Source of the DNA: Amycolatopsis antarctica
GTDB lineage: Bacteria > Actinomycetota > Actinomycetes > Mycobacteriales > Pseudonocardiaceae
Assembly: GCF_002262875.1 (NCBI RefSeq)
Contig: NZ_NKYE01000009.1
Coordinates: 1-64,000 of the forward strand
Length of the DNA: 64,000 nt
Reading direction: 5' to 3'
How positions within the stretch are numbered: position 1 is the first letter of the stretch; every line of letters begins with the position of its first letter. The position numbers and the translations under genes are program-made. The notes below the pieces were generated by a model. The model was given only the letters and a program-made list of their open reading frames with translations. It was not told where the DNA came from and searched no databases. This document shows, in pieces, positions 1 to 8,331 of the stretch.

Positions 1-22
1 CCACTAACACCCGACACCTACA

Positions 23-64
23 GCGCAGGGCCGCCACCGGCACCAGCCGGAGGCGGCCCTGCGC
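23..64. terminator. Hairpin terminator of a gene left of the window
   Basis: Perfect 13-bp inverted repeat (arm GCGCAGGGCCGCC at 23-35, complement at 52-64, 16-nt loop). It lies at the left edge, where it would end a transcript entering from outside. There is no T tract, as is common in high-GC actinomycetes. Confidence 0.55.
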
Positions 65-498
65 CACGTCCGACGGGTTCACACGCGTCCAACGCGGTCA
101 CATGGAACGATGGTGAGGTGGTGAACCTGCCATGGTTCGTTCGATCACCCAGCGGTGTTTGCCGAGCTCGTGCTCGACTCGACCCCCTCGCGGGCGGTCC
201 GGACCTTAGTCGTGGCCGCACCTGACCGCCCCCGTGGTCGTCGAGCACATGAACGTGGACGACGAGGGCGCTTTCCGTCCGTCACCGCACGTACCCACCT
301 CTGGGACGGAACATGTCGCTTTCCGGGCAGGAGAGTCGCAGCGCACGGTCCGGGTCCCCGTCATCAGACTGCTACGTTCCGACCCCGTCTGGGGCGGCGG
401 TAGAGTTCGCCGGGGCATGCGGCTTTGTGCCTCGCCGGCTCGGTGGATCCCTATGCTCACGCCGGTATGTCCGGCGACATGGCCGTCAAGGAGTCCTG
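65..498. other. Gene-free stretch before the TIGR04222 gene
   Basis: I see no credible coding region here. The short open frames are arginine/proline-rich shadows without a ribosome site. An imperfect inverted repeat lies around 106-144 (GAACGA...TCGTTC ends). The end of the stretch holds the leader and ribosome site of the gene starting at 499. Confidence 0.4.
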
Positions 499-1305
499 AT
501 GCAACGATGGGGTATCTCGGGTCCGCAGTTCCTGCTGTACTACCTGGTCGCCGTGATCGTCGGCTTGGCCGTGGCGTGGTTCGCCCGCAGATGGGCCAAC
601 AGGACCACTCCGGTCGAGCTTCCGTCCACTGTGGACTTCGCGGAGGCGGCGTTCCTCGCCGGCGGCACCGATCGAGTGGTCGAGGTGGCCGTCGCCCGGC
701 TCGTCCACAGTGAACAGGTCACGGTGAACCGCAAGGGTGTGCTGTCCGCGCCGGGCGACCCGACCTCGGTCCACCCGATCGACCGGGAGGTCCACCACAT
801 CGTCCGCCAGCAGCCGGCAAAGGTCCATACGCTGCGGCGCCGACTCAGGGCGATGCCTCAGGTCCGGGCGTTGGCCGAACGGACGGCCGCCGGTCAACGC
901 TCCCGGTCGCCGCGTGAGCGGGCGACGTTGAAGTACGCCTCGCTGGCGTTGCTGTGTTTGGTGGTCGCGATCGGTGTGACTCGCGTGGCCACCGACATCG
1001 CCGACGGCGAATCGGTCGTTTACCTTTTTTTCACGGTTGTCGTCAGCATGGCCGTCGTCCCGGCGTTCCATATTGTGGTCTGGTCGCTGCCCATCCGCAC
1101 GCACCGCACGAACCCGGTGGTGGCACTGGCCGCCCGTCAACTCGACGGCGTCGACCGGGTCGCGGTGTCCGGACTGGCCGCCTATCCGGACGACAGGTTG
1201 CGCGAGACGCTTGTCGCGTCGGCCGCCCAGCCCAAGAAGAAGGTCCGCTACCACCAGCCCGAGACCCCCATCGACTACGACGCGGGCCGAGAGTGGAGCG
1301 GCTGA
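499..1305 (+). CDS. TIGR04222-type membrane protein
   Basis: A 268-residue protein of unknown biochemical role. An N-terminal membrane helix (about residues 8-28, LLYYLVAVIVGLAVAW) is followed by the segment typical of TIGR04222 proteins (VDFAEAAFLAGGTDRVVEVA, about residues 45-65), and two more hydrophobic helices lie near residues 140-200. The frame is open further upstream, but the ATG at 499 has an AAGGAG ribosome site 5 nt ahead, and the residues before it are not family-like, so I place the start there. It is a single gene, convergent with the FHA gene and separated from it by a strong hairpin. Family assignment is by recognition of the motif; function unknown. Confidence 0.75.
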   Translation: MQRWGISGPQFLLYYLVAVIVGLAVAWFARRWANRTTPVELPSTVDFAEAAFLAGGTDRVVEVAVARLVHSEQVTVNRKGVLSAPGDPTSVHPIDREVHHIVRQQPAKVHTLRRRLRAMPQVRALAERTAAGQRSRSPRERATLKYASLALLCLVVAIGVTRVATDIADGESVVYLFFTVVVSMAVVPAFHIVVWSLPIRTHRTNPVVALAARQLDGVDRVAVSGLAAYPDDRLRETLVASAAQPKKKVRYHQPETPIDYDAGREWSG

Positions 1306-1378
1306 GCCTCACGCGACAGCTCGCGGTCCGTTGATCGAGAGATCACGCAAATATCGTCAAGGGCAACCGCGCCACAAG

Positions 1379-1422
1379 GCACCGCAGGGCCGTCCCCGGT
1401 CATGGGGACGGCCCTGCGGTGC
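1379..1422. terminator. Bidirectional hairpin between convergent genes
   Basis: A 19-bp perfect stem (arm begins GCACCGCAGGGCCGTCCCC, loop of 6 nt) sits between the convergent TIGR04222 and FHA genes, so it can end both transcripts. Confidence 0.85.
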
Positions 1423-1436
1423 GTTGGTGCCGAGGC

Positions 1437-1868
1437 TCAGGCTTCCGGCAGGTGGAAGCTGAGCCGGAACTTGCCGATCCAGATGACGTAACCGTCGGCG
1501 AGCTGCGCGCGGTCGACCGGTTGCCGGTTCACATAGGTGCCGTTGAGTGAGCCGGTGTCGACTATGACGTAACCGCCGCCCTCTTCCCGGACCTCGGCGT
1601 GCCGCCGGGAGACCGTGGAGTCGTCGAGCACGATGTCGCATTCCGGATGCCTGCCGAGGCTCGCCCGGCCGGCGGTGAGTTCAAAACGTTCGCCCTGGAG
1701 CGGTCCTCGTGTGACCACCAGTGCCGCGCTGGTCACCGGCAGCGAGACCGGGACCTCCGGCTCGGCGACAGGCGGTTGTGCCGCGGCTCCGGCGGGATGC
1801 GGAATCAGCCTGCTCGTGGGTTCGATCGGGCTGATGGCTCCGTCGGGCGTGTCATAGCTGCTGTCCAT
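1437..1868 (-). CDS. GarA-like FHA-domain protein
   Basis: A 143-residue cytoplasmic phosphothreonine-binding protein. The FHA domain fills about residues 55-140, with the hallmark stretches GRHPECDIVLDD, VSRRHAEV and GSLNGTYVNRQPV. These closely parallel mycobacterial GarA/OdhI, which controls 2-oxoglutarate metabolism after switching by Ser/Thr kinases. The N-terminal 50 residues are proline/alanine rich and lack the usual ETTSVF phosphoacceptor motif; only EPTSR near residue 18 is reminiscent. It may therefore be a GarA paralogue with altered regulation. No kinase gene is adjacent. FHA fold certain; GarA equivalence uncertain. Confidence 0.85.
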   Translation of the reverse strand: MDSSYDTPDGAISPIEPTSRLIPHPAGAAAQPPVAEPEVPVSLPVTSAALVVTRGPLQGERFELTAGRASLGRHPECDIVLDDSTVSRRHAEVREEGGGYVIVDTGSLNGTYVNRQPVDRAQLADGYVIWIGKFRLSFHLPEA

Positions 1869-2008
1869 GGTGGAACCTCCACCTCCAGTATTGCCGAAAA
1901 TGGTCTCGTCGCGGCGGGATTCCCGGTGAGTGCCTGGCCACGTGGACGTCGACGGTGACGATCAGCGACGGCGACGGGTATGAGCGGATGATCGATGAAG
2001 GAGGCACT

Positions 2009-2155
2009 ATGGCACAGGTTGGCGCGGCGCGGGAGCCTGCCAGCCCGGCCGACTTCGGTACCGTGCTGATGCACGAGCATGTCCGTGCTGGGCGAGGTGG
2101 TCTCGTCCCCCCGGGACGGAGGGCCCCTGGTCGCTCACCTCCGCGCGCACCGCTG
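2009..2155 (+). pseudogene. 5' remnant of a phosphotriesterase-family gene
   Basis: An ATG with a strong GAAGGAGG site 6 nt upstream opens a frame encoding about 25 residues ending in DFGTVLMHEHV. This is the metal-binding amino-terminal signature of phosphotriesterase/PHP-like amidohydrolases (consensus GxTLxHEHv). After this the similarity stops: the frame becomes arginine/proline-rich and the adjoining frame stops at 2153-2155. No further part of such an enzyme is present; the downstream DNA is occupied by the opposite-strand BtuF-like gene. I read it as a gene start stranded by a deletion. Confidence 0.55.
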
Positions 2156-2271
2156 ACCCCGCCGGTGACCACTGTGGACGGCCGCGGACCGCGTCGGCGA
2201 GTGTCGGCGACTGGCCGCGCCGGCGAATTCACCCGCGGGACCGGGTGCGATGAGTGGATCGCGATCCGGGG

Positions 2272-3210
2272 TCAGGCCTCGTCGATCCGCCGGGCTTCGT
2301 CCGGGGTGACCGGAGGATGGGCGGGTACGCCGTGCAGCACGTGGGCGAGCACTTCCACGCCACGTACCACGCGGGGTCCTGGGCGGTTGAAGTACGCCGG
2401 GCCGTCCAGCACCCACACCTCGCCCGAGCGGACGGCGGGCAGGCCGGTCCAGCTGGGCAGCCGCGTCAGCAGGTGGGTCTCGGTGAACGTCCGCTCCGGC
2501 GGGAAACCGCAGGGCAGCAGAAGAAGCACGTCCGGACGAGCGTCGAGCACGCGCTGCCACGACATCGGCTCGGTGTGTTCGCCCGGCACGGACAGCAGCG
2601 CGGCTCCGCCCGCCGAGGTGATCTGCTCGGGCACCCAGTGCCCGGCGGGCCACAGCGGGTCCAGCCATTCGATCGCCACGACCCGGGGCCGCGGCCTGCC
2701 CGCCACGCGTCGCCGCACGGTCCGCAGTCTGCTTTCCAGCGCGGCGATCCGCGTCGCCGCGACCTCCGGCACGCCGAGCGCGTCACCGACAGCTCCGAGA
2801 CAGTCCAGTACGCCGGCGAGTGTGCGTGGTTCCAGGCTGAGTACCCGGATGCCCGCGTCGAGCATCCGTACCGCCTCGGACACCCGGCGGTAGGAGACCG
2901 CGCAGACCTCGCACAGATCCTGGGTGAGTACCAGATCCGGAGCGAGATCCGCGAGCAGCTCGGTGTCCAATGTGTACAGAGCTGAGCCTCCGTGTGCCGC
3001 ACCGCCGACCGCCGCGGAGATCTCCCTGCTGCCCAGTACGCGATCGTCGACCTCGCTCGCGGTAACCACCGGGACCGCGCCGACGGACGCTGGCCAGTCG
3101 CACTCGTGCGTCCGGCCGACGAGGTCCTTCGCACGGCCGAGCTCGGCGACGAGGTCCGTCGCGGCGGGCAGCAGGGACACGATGCGCACCCGCACAGCGT
3201 AGGCGGACAC
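2272..3210 (-). CDS. Cobalamin-binding (BtuF-like) periplasmic-binding-fold protein without signal peptide
   Basis: A 312-residue protein with the Fe/B12 periplasmic-binding (TroA/BtuF) fold: [15 protein letters not shown] at residues 11-25, the RTHECDWP motif just after, [11 protein letters not shown] near 115, and a C-terminal [11 protein letters not shown] segment. There is no signal peptide or lipobox, like the actinobacterial proteins annotated as cobalamin-binding that lack an export signal, so a cytoplasmic role or sensing function is likely. The start could instead be one of the GTG codons 6-8 codons inside (VRVRIVS). No transporter genes adjoin it, and the B12-riboswitch operon lies 6 kb away. 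Ligand inferred from family only. Confidence 0.75.
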   Translation of the reverse strand: MSAYAVRVRIVSLLPAATDLVAELGRAKDLVGRTHECDWPASVGAVPVVTASEVDDRVLGSREISAAVGGAAHGGSALYTLDTELLADLAPDLVLTQDLCEVCAVSYRRVSEAVRMLDAGIRVLSLEPRTLAGVLDCLGAVGDALGVPEVAATRIAALESRLRTVRRRVAGRPRPRVVAIEWLDPLWPAGHWVPEQITSAGGAALLSVPGEHTEPMSWQRVLDARPDVLLLLPCGFPPERTFTETHLLTRLPSWTGLPAVRSGEVWVLDGPAYFNRPGPRVVRGVEVLAHVLHGVPAHPPVTPDEARRIDEA

Positions 3211-3564
3211 GTCCTGAGCGACAGTCGCGATGTTGATTCATGTTTAGTACATGACGGTTCGTGACGAAGCGCCCTCCTGCGGGGCGGGGCAACGGTGCCG
3301 GGTGGCGCGAACTGGACGCCACCTGACGCGGGTTTCGTCCAATCGGGTGGTCGATACATGCTGGTGACGGCGATGCGGTGACCGCCAGTCGCGGAACTGT
3401 TGATTCGTGAGCGTTGTTGGTTGCATGTGTTGACATCGCGTATCCGTTTTGGGTGAGATAGGTCATGTGCCGGCGCGGGTGCGATTTCGGGGTTCCGTGA
3501 ATCTGCTCCGGCACCCCGGCGCCAGCGCCCGCTGGCGCGCTCCCGCCGAGAAGGGTGTCCGACT
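3211..3564. other. Divergent promoter region
   Basis: A 354-nt gap between the divergent BtuF-like and GH2 genes, more AT-rich than its surroundings. A TTGACA hexamer lies at 3430-3435 toward the GH2 gene, with only a poor -10 (TGAGAT) 18 nt later. Repeated ATTCATG/TACATG words near 3235-3255 might be operator parts. No gene is seen. Confidence 0.4.
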
Positions 3565-6141
3565 GTGCTCTCCCGTGCTCTGTCGACTCGACGGCGTAGA
3601 CGCCGTGGTCCCCTCACCGCCGTGTTCACCGCCGCATCCGCCGCGCTGCTGCTCGTCGCCGGGTCTCCCGCCGTGGCGGCACAGGCGGATCCGGTGTGGC
3701 AGATGGGTGACGCCCGCCTGCCGACCCCGTGGACCGACCAGGTCTCGCCCGACAACGCGCTGCCCGAGTACCCCCGCCCGCAGCTCACCCGGCCGCAGTG
3801 GCAGAACCTCAACGGCGTCTGGGAGTTCGCCGGGGCGGCGGCCGGCGACGCCCCGCCGTTCGGGCAGCCACTCGGCGAGCGGATCCTGGTGCCCTATCCG
3901 GCGGAGTCGGCGCTGTCCGGCATCCAGCGGCACGAGGACAACATGTGGTATCGCCGGACGTTCGAGGTGCCCGCGGACTGGAAGGTCGCCGCGGAGAAGA
4001 ACCCGGCCGAGCGGGCTGCGGGTGGTGAGGCCGGGGCCAACCGGCTGAAGCTCAACTTCGGTGCGGTCGACTACGACGCGGTCGTCTACGTCAACGGCAC
4101 CGAGGTCGCCACCCACCGGGGCGGCTTCGGCGCGTTCTCCGCCGACGTCACCGACGCCCTCACCGATTCCGGCCCGCAGGAGATCGTGGTCGGCGTCGAG
4201 GACCGCACGGACGCCACCTGGCAGCCGGTCGGCAAACAGCGCAACGTGCCCGACCGCGGCATCTTCTACGAGGGCGCGTCGGGCATCTGGCAGACCGTGT
4301 GGATGGAACCCGTTGCGGCCGCCTCCGTCGACGATCTCGGCATGGTCCCCGATCTGGAGACCTCCACCCTCGGGCTCACGGTGAACGCCGCGAACGCGGG
4401 TGAGGCGACGACGGTCGAGGCGGTGGTCAAGGACGGCGACACCGTCGTCAGCGCCACCGAGGGCAAGCCGGGCGAGCAGCTCGACCTGCCGGTGCCCGAG
4501 GCGAAACTGTGGTCACCGGACTCGCCGTTCCTCTACGACCTCGAGGTCGTGCTGAAGGACGGTGGCGAGGCCACCGACACCGTCACCTCTTACTTCGGCA
4601 TGCGCGAGATCGGCACCACCACCGGCGCGGACGGCAAGCTCCGGATGACGCTCAACGGCGAGATCCTCTTCCACATGTCCACTTTGGACCAGGGCTACTG
4701 GCCGGACGGCATCTACACGGCGCCCACCGACGAGGCGCTGAAGTTCGATCTGGAGCAGCACAAGGAACTCGGCTTCAACACCGTCCGCAAGCACATCAAG
4801 ACCGAACCCGACCGCTGGTACCACCACGCCGACAAGCTGGGCCTGCTGGTGTGGCAGGACATGCCCGCGATGAAGACCGGTGGCAGGCCGCCGGTCGACG
4901 CGCAGCAGCAGTTCGAGACCGAGCTGGACGAGATCGTGGCGGAGAAGAAGAACTGGACCTCGGTCATCGGCTGGGTGCCGTTCAACGAGGGCTGGGGCGA
5001 GTGGTCCAAGGACGACTCCGGCCGGATCGCCGACGAGGTCAAGGCACAGGACCCGTCGCGGCTTGTCAACGCGCACAGCGGGGTCAACTGCTGTGACTCG
5101 CTCGGCGACTCGGGCAAGGGCGACGTCATCGACTGGCATCAGTACACCGGCCCGGCGACACCGACTCCCGACGCCAACCGGGTGGCGATGGACGGCGAGC
5201 ACGGCGGGTACGGCCTCGAGGTGGAAGGACACATGTGGTTCGGCGAGGGCGGCGCCTACGAGATGGTGCCGGACAAGCCGACCCTCACCAGCCGCTACGT
5301 GGAGAACCAGCAGGCCGTGCTCGGCGCCGCGCAGAGCTGCGGCATCAGCGGGGCGATCTACACGCAGATCACCGACGTCGAGCACGAGGTGAACGGCTTC
5401 TTCACCTACGACCGGCAGGTGGAGAAGATGGACTTCGCACAGGTGCGGGCCATCAACGAGCAGATCATCGCGGAGTCGGACGGTAGTGGTACCGGGGCGC
5501 CGGATCCCGGCCCCGGTACGCCTGGCCTGCAGGGCGTCAACGCCTATCCCTTCGACGAGGGCACGGGTACCACCGCGGCGGACGCGGCCGGCGGCGCCGA
5601 CGCCACGCTGACCAACGCCGAGTGGGCAGAGGGGGTCGACGGGGGCGCGGTGTCGTTCGCCGGTGACGGCCAGGCCGACGCCGGCGCGCCGCTGGTCGAC
5701 ACCGCGGGCAGCTACACGGTCTCGGCCTGGGCGAAGCTGGACGAGACGGGCACCGCGTTCCAGACGGTGGCCAGCCAGGATTCCGGCAACGCCAGCGCGT
5801 TCTTCCTGCAGTACTCGGGTGCGGACGAGCGCTGGGCGATGAGCTTCGTCGGCCAGCGGGCGCTCTCGCCGGAGAAGCCGGAACCCGGCCGCTGGTACCA
5901 CCTCACCGGCGTCCGCGACGCCAAGGCGGGCACGCTGGATCTCTATGTCGACGGGCAGAAGGCGGCGACGACGAGTACCTGTGCGGCACCCGAGGCGACC
6001 GGCAGCACGGTCGTGGGCCGTGGTGAGTTCGGCGGCGAACCCGTCGACTACCTCCGCGGTGACGTCGACGACGTGCGCGTCTTCGACCGGGCGCTGCCGC
6101 CGGAGGAGATCGCACAGCTCGCCACCCCGAGCGGCGAGTAG
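3565..6141 (+). CDS. Secreted glycoside hydrolase family 2 protein with C-terminal LamG domain
   Basis: An 858-residue exported glycosidase. A twin-arginine-rich basic start and hydrophobic core give a signal peptide cleaved near AVAAQA (residue 40). A GH2 sugar-binding jelly roll follows (QWQNLNGVWEF near 80, to about 220), then an immunoglobulin-like domain and the TIM barrel. The acid/base glutamate is E475 in FNEGW, and the probable nucleophile is E606 in TQITDVEHEVNG. A short Gly/Pro linker (about 637-655) leads to a LamG/concanavalin-like carbohydrate-binding domain (LYVDGQKAA). The substrate is a beta-linked sugar (galactoside, glucuronide or mannoside) and cannot be told from sequence. 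GTG start; a strong terminator follows. Confidence 0.9.
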   Translation: MLSRALSTRRRRRRGPLTAVFTAASAALLLVAGSPAVAAQADPVWQMGDARLPTPWTDQVSPDNALPEYPRPQLTRPQWQNLNGVWEFAGAAAGDAPPFGQPLGERILVPYPAESALSGIQRHEDNMWYRRTFEVPADWKVAAEKNPAERAAGGEAGANRLKLNFGAVDYDAVVYVNGTEVATHRGGFGAFSADVTDALTDSGPQEIVVGVEDRTDATWQPVGKQRNVPDRGIFYEGASGIWQTVWMEPVAAASVDDLGMVPDLETSTLGLTVNAANAGEATTVEAVVKDGDTVVSATEGKPGEQLDLPVPEAKLWSPDSPFLYDLEVVLKDGGEATDTVTSYFGMREIGTTTGADGKLRMTLNGEILFHMSTLDQGYWPDGIYTAPTDEALKFDLEQHKELGFNTVRKHIKTEPDRWYHHADKLGLLVWQDMPAMKTGGRPPVDAQQQFETELDEIVAEKKNWTSVIGWVPFNEGWGEWSKDDSGRIADEVKAQDPSRLVNAHSGVNCCDSLGDSGKGDVIDWHQYTGPATPTPDANRVAMDGEHGGYGLEVEGHMWFGEGGAYEMVPDKPTLTSRYVENQQAVLGAAQSCGISGAIYTQITDVEHEVNGFFTYDRQVEKMDFAQVRAINEQIIAESDGSGTGAPDPGPGTPGLQGVNAYPFDEGTGTTAADAAGGADATLTNAEWAEGVDGGAVSFAGDGQADAGAPLVDTAGSYTVSAWAKLDETGTAFQTVASQDSGNASAFFLQYSGADERWAMSFVGQRALSPEKPEPGRWYHLTGVRDAKAGTLDLYVDGQKAATTSTCAAPEATGSTVVGRGEFGGEPVDYLRGDVDDVRVFDRALPPEEIAQLATPSGE

Positions 6142-6146
6142 TCACC

Positions 6147-6197
6147 GGGGGAGGGGCGGAGCCGGGAAGATCCGGGCTCCGCCTCTCCCCGTTTTTT
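6147..6197 (+). terminator. Rho-independent terminator after the GH2 gene
   Basis: A GC-rich stem (arm GGGGAGGGGCGGAGCC, near-perfect partner, 5-nt loop AAGAT) is followed by GTTTTTT. This is a textbook intrinsic terminator 6 nt after the GH2 stop codon. Confidence 0.9.
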
Positions 6198-6265
6198 GAC
6201 ACGGCAACGACTTCCGCTGCCGCGGGGCCGTCGCCGGGTGCCGCGGCCCGTGGCACGCTCGTGAC

Positions 6266-7231
6266 GTGAACGGACCGAGTGAACGGATGCTGCGGCTGCT
6301 GTCGCTCCTGCAGACCGGGCGCGACTGGGCGGGCGCCGAGCTGGCCGCCCGGCTGGAGACCTCGCCGCGCACCATGCGCCGCGACATCGAGCGGTTGCGC
6401 GAACTCGGCTATCCGGTGGAGTCCGTACCGGGACCGGGTGGCAGCTACCGCCTGGTCGCCGGCAGCGCGATCCCGCCGCTGCTGTTCACCGACGAGGAGG
6501 CCGTGGCGGCGGTGGTGGGCCTGCGATTCGCCGCGCTCGCCCAGATCGACGGCGATCCCGGCGCCGCCGAAGGTGCCCTGCGCAAGCTGGAACAGGTGCT
6601 GCCCTCGCGCCTGCGGTACCGGATGGCGGCGCTGCAGCGGTCGACACACGTGGTCTCCAGAGCGGTCCGCTCCCTGGATCTCGGCGCGCTGCAGCGGCTC
6701 GCGGTGGCCATCCACGCGCACGAGCACGTCCGGTTCGGGTACACGACCCGAACCGGTCAGGAGGCCACCCGCTCGGTGGAGCCGTACCGGCAGGTGCTGC
6801 TCGGCAGGCACTGGTACCTGCTCGGCTGGGATCTGCACCGGGCGGACTGGCGCACGTTCCGGCTGGATCGCATCGCCGGGCTCACCGTGCCGGGGACCTC
6901 GTTCACGCCGCGTGAGCCACCCGGGGACGAGTCGGTGAGCTTCGTGCAGGAACCGGGCGGGCCGGGCAACGGCAAGCGGGGCGTCGTGCGTTTCACCGCG
7001 CCGCTCGCCGTCGTGGCCGGGCGGCTGACCGCCGAGGCCGGGACGTTGGAGGCGATCGACGAACACAGTTGCCGCTACGTGACCGCGGCCGAGTCGTGGG
7101 AGTGGCTGGCGATGGCGCTCGCCGTGGTCGGTGTGCCTTACTCGATCGACGGGCCGCCGGAACTCGTGGAAGCGTCGAGGACCCTGGCCGTCCGCATCGC
7201 CGATGCCGCGGGCGGGCGGGCACCGGGCTGA
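6266..7231 (+). CDS. WYL-domain transcriptional regulator (DeoR-type HTH)
   Basis: A 321-residue cytoplasmic regulator. The N-terminal winged helix (about residues 5-60; LAARLETSPRTMRRDIERL) resembles YafY/DeoR repressors. A WYL ligand-sensing domain (about 140-215, RHWYLLGWDL and FRLDRI) and the C-terminal WCX region follow. GTG start. It is convergent with the DUF3048 gene. No operator can be assigned; neighbouring genes give no clear target. Confidence 0.88.
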   Translation: MNGPSERMLRLLSLLQTGRDWAGAELAARLETSPRTMRRDIERLRELGYPVESVPGPGGSYRLVAGSAIPPLLFTDEEAVAAVVGLRFAALAQIDGDPGAAEGALRKLEQVLPSRLRYRMAALQRSTHVVSRAVRSLDLGALQRLAVAIHAHEHVRFGYTTRTGQEATRSVEPYRQVLLGRHWYLLGWDLHRADWRTFRLDRIAGLTVPGTSFTPREPPGDESVSFVQEPGGPGNGKRGVVRFTAPLAVVAGRLTAEAGTLEAIDEHSCRYVTAAESWEWLAMALAVVGVPYSIDGPPELVEASRTLAVRIADAAGGRAPG

Positions 7232-7262
7232 GCCGCCGCCCGATCGTGCGCGTCGGCGCCGT

Positions 7263-8225
7263 TCACGCGGGAACGAGCAGCACCCACACCGGCCCCTCGG
7301 CGAACGGCACCACCGAGCCGTTCGCGTCGCGGAACACGGTGGGCGACCCAGGATCGGGCCGCGACCAGGTGCCGTCGAACCGCAGCCCGTCCCGCAGTAC
7401 GACGGCATCGCCACCGCCGATCGTGACGGCCACCGGGGAGGCGTTGCCCGCCGCGTCGTCGGGTGCCGCACCCGGCGCTGTGGTCACCCGCTGCTCCACC
7501 ACGGTCGCGGGGGCGACGGGGCCGGAATCGGTGGAGACGACCGGCTCGCCGTCCATCTCGACCAGCCACCGCGCCGCCTCCGGTGACCAGCGGAGGGTGA
7601 AGGAGGCCGCCGGGTAGGCGACGTCGTGCCGATCGGCCCGGGTGCCGCCGTCCGGGGCGGGCCCGTCCTCCCGGGGTGGCGCACCGGGTCCGGGGCCGGG
7701 CAGGTCGGCGGGCCGGACGAACAGGTCGTGCGGCGCGCGGCGGGCCGGATCCCGGTAGTAGGCGCCACCGGTGTCCTCCGGCGCGGCGCCGGTCAACGGT
7801 GCCGCACGCAGCGCGGGCAGCGTCTCGGGCGCGGCCCCGGAGTAGGCCAGCACCGGATTTCCGTACTGGGCCAGGATGTCGACGTCGGTGAGGCGGGCGG
7901 AGCGTACCGGGCCGACCGTGTCGGGCAGCTCGCCGTCGTAAATCGCCATGAGGCGGGTGAATCCACCCTCCACCGGTTCCACATAGACCGTGTCCGCGGC
8001 ACCGATCCCGGTCTGCGGGCGGGCGGGCGGGACATTGTCGATCTTCACCGCGACCACGCCGGGCAGCGCGGGCGAGCCGGGGATCCCGGGCGCCGCCGGG
8101 CCGCCGGTGACCGGAGGTGGCGCGGGCTCGGGGCCGCCGTTGAGCAGCACGACGGCGCCGGTGATCGCCGCGGCCCCCAGCAGCACGGCGAGCGCGAAGC
8201 GCAGCCATTCCCATTCCGATCGCAT
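7263..8225 (-). CDS. DUF3048 membrane-anchored protein (YerB-like)
   Basis: A 320-residue protein with an N-terminal membrane helix (residues 8-28) and a short proline-rich spacer, followed by the two parts of the DUF3048 fold. These include VAVKIDNVPPARPQTGIGAAD and GPVRSARLTDVDILAQY (residues 85-125), then ASFTLRWSPEA and VVLRDG near the end. Bacillus YerB is a lipoprotein of unknown role; here there is no lipobox, so a signal-anchor is more likely. It faces outward from the membrane. Divergent from the serine hydrolase gene, with a gap of 106 nt. Confidence 0.8.
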   Translation of the reverse strand: MRSEWEWLRFALAVLLGAAAITGAVVLLNGGPEPAPPPVTGGPAAPGIPGSPALPGVVAVKIDNVPPARPQTGIGAADTVYVEPVEGGFTRLMAIYDGELPDTVGPVRSARLTDVDILAQYGNPVLAYSGAAPETLPALRAAPLTGAAPEDTGGAYYRDPARRAPHDLFVRPADLPGPGPGAPPREDGPAPDGGTRADRHDVAYPAASFTLRWSPEAARWLVEMDGEPVVSTDSGPVAPATVVEQRVTTAPGAAPDDAAGNASPVAVTIGGGDAVVLRDGLRFDGTWSRPDPGSPTVFRDANGSVVPFAEGPVWVLLVPA

Positions 8226-8331
8226 GCCCCGACCACCCCGTTCCGGTCACCGTCGCGGCCGGGACGAGTCTACGTCCGGCGCCGCTTGCGCCTATCGTGG
8301 CGACGGTCGACGAGGAACGAGGAGGTCCGGC

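Noticed and set aside
457..1254. Minus-strand frame of 265 residues opposite the TIGR04222 gene
   Set aside because: Gln/Arg/His-rich antisense product with no ribosome site; the plus-strand gene has clear family motifs.
1955..2893. Long plus-strand open frame of 312 residues
   Set aside because: Only the first part (2009-2085) is gene-like; the rest is arginine/serine-rich shadow of the opposite-strand BtuF-like gene.
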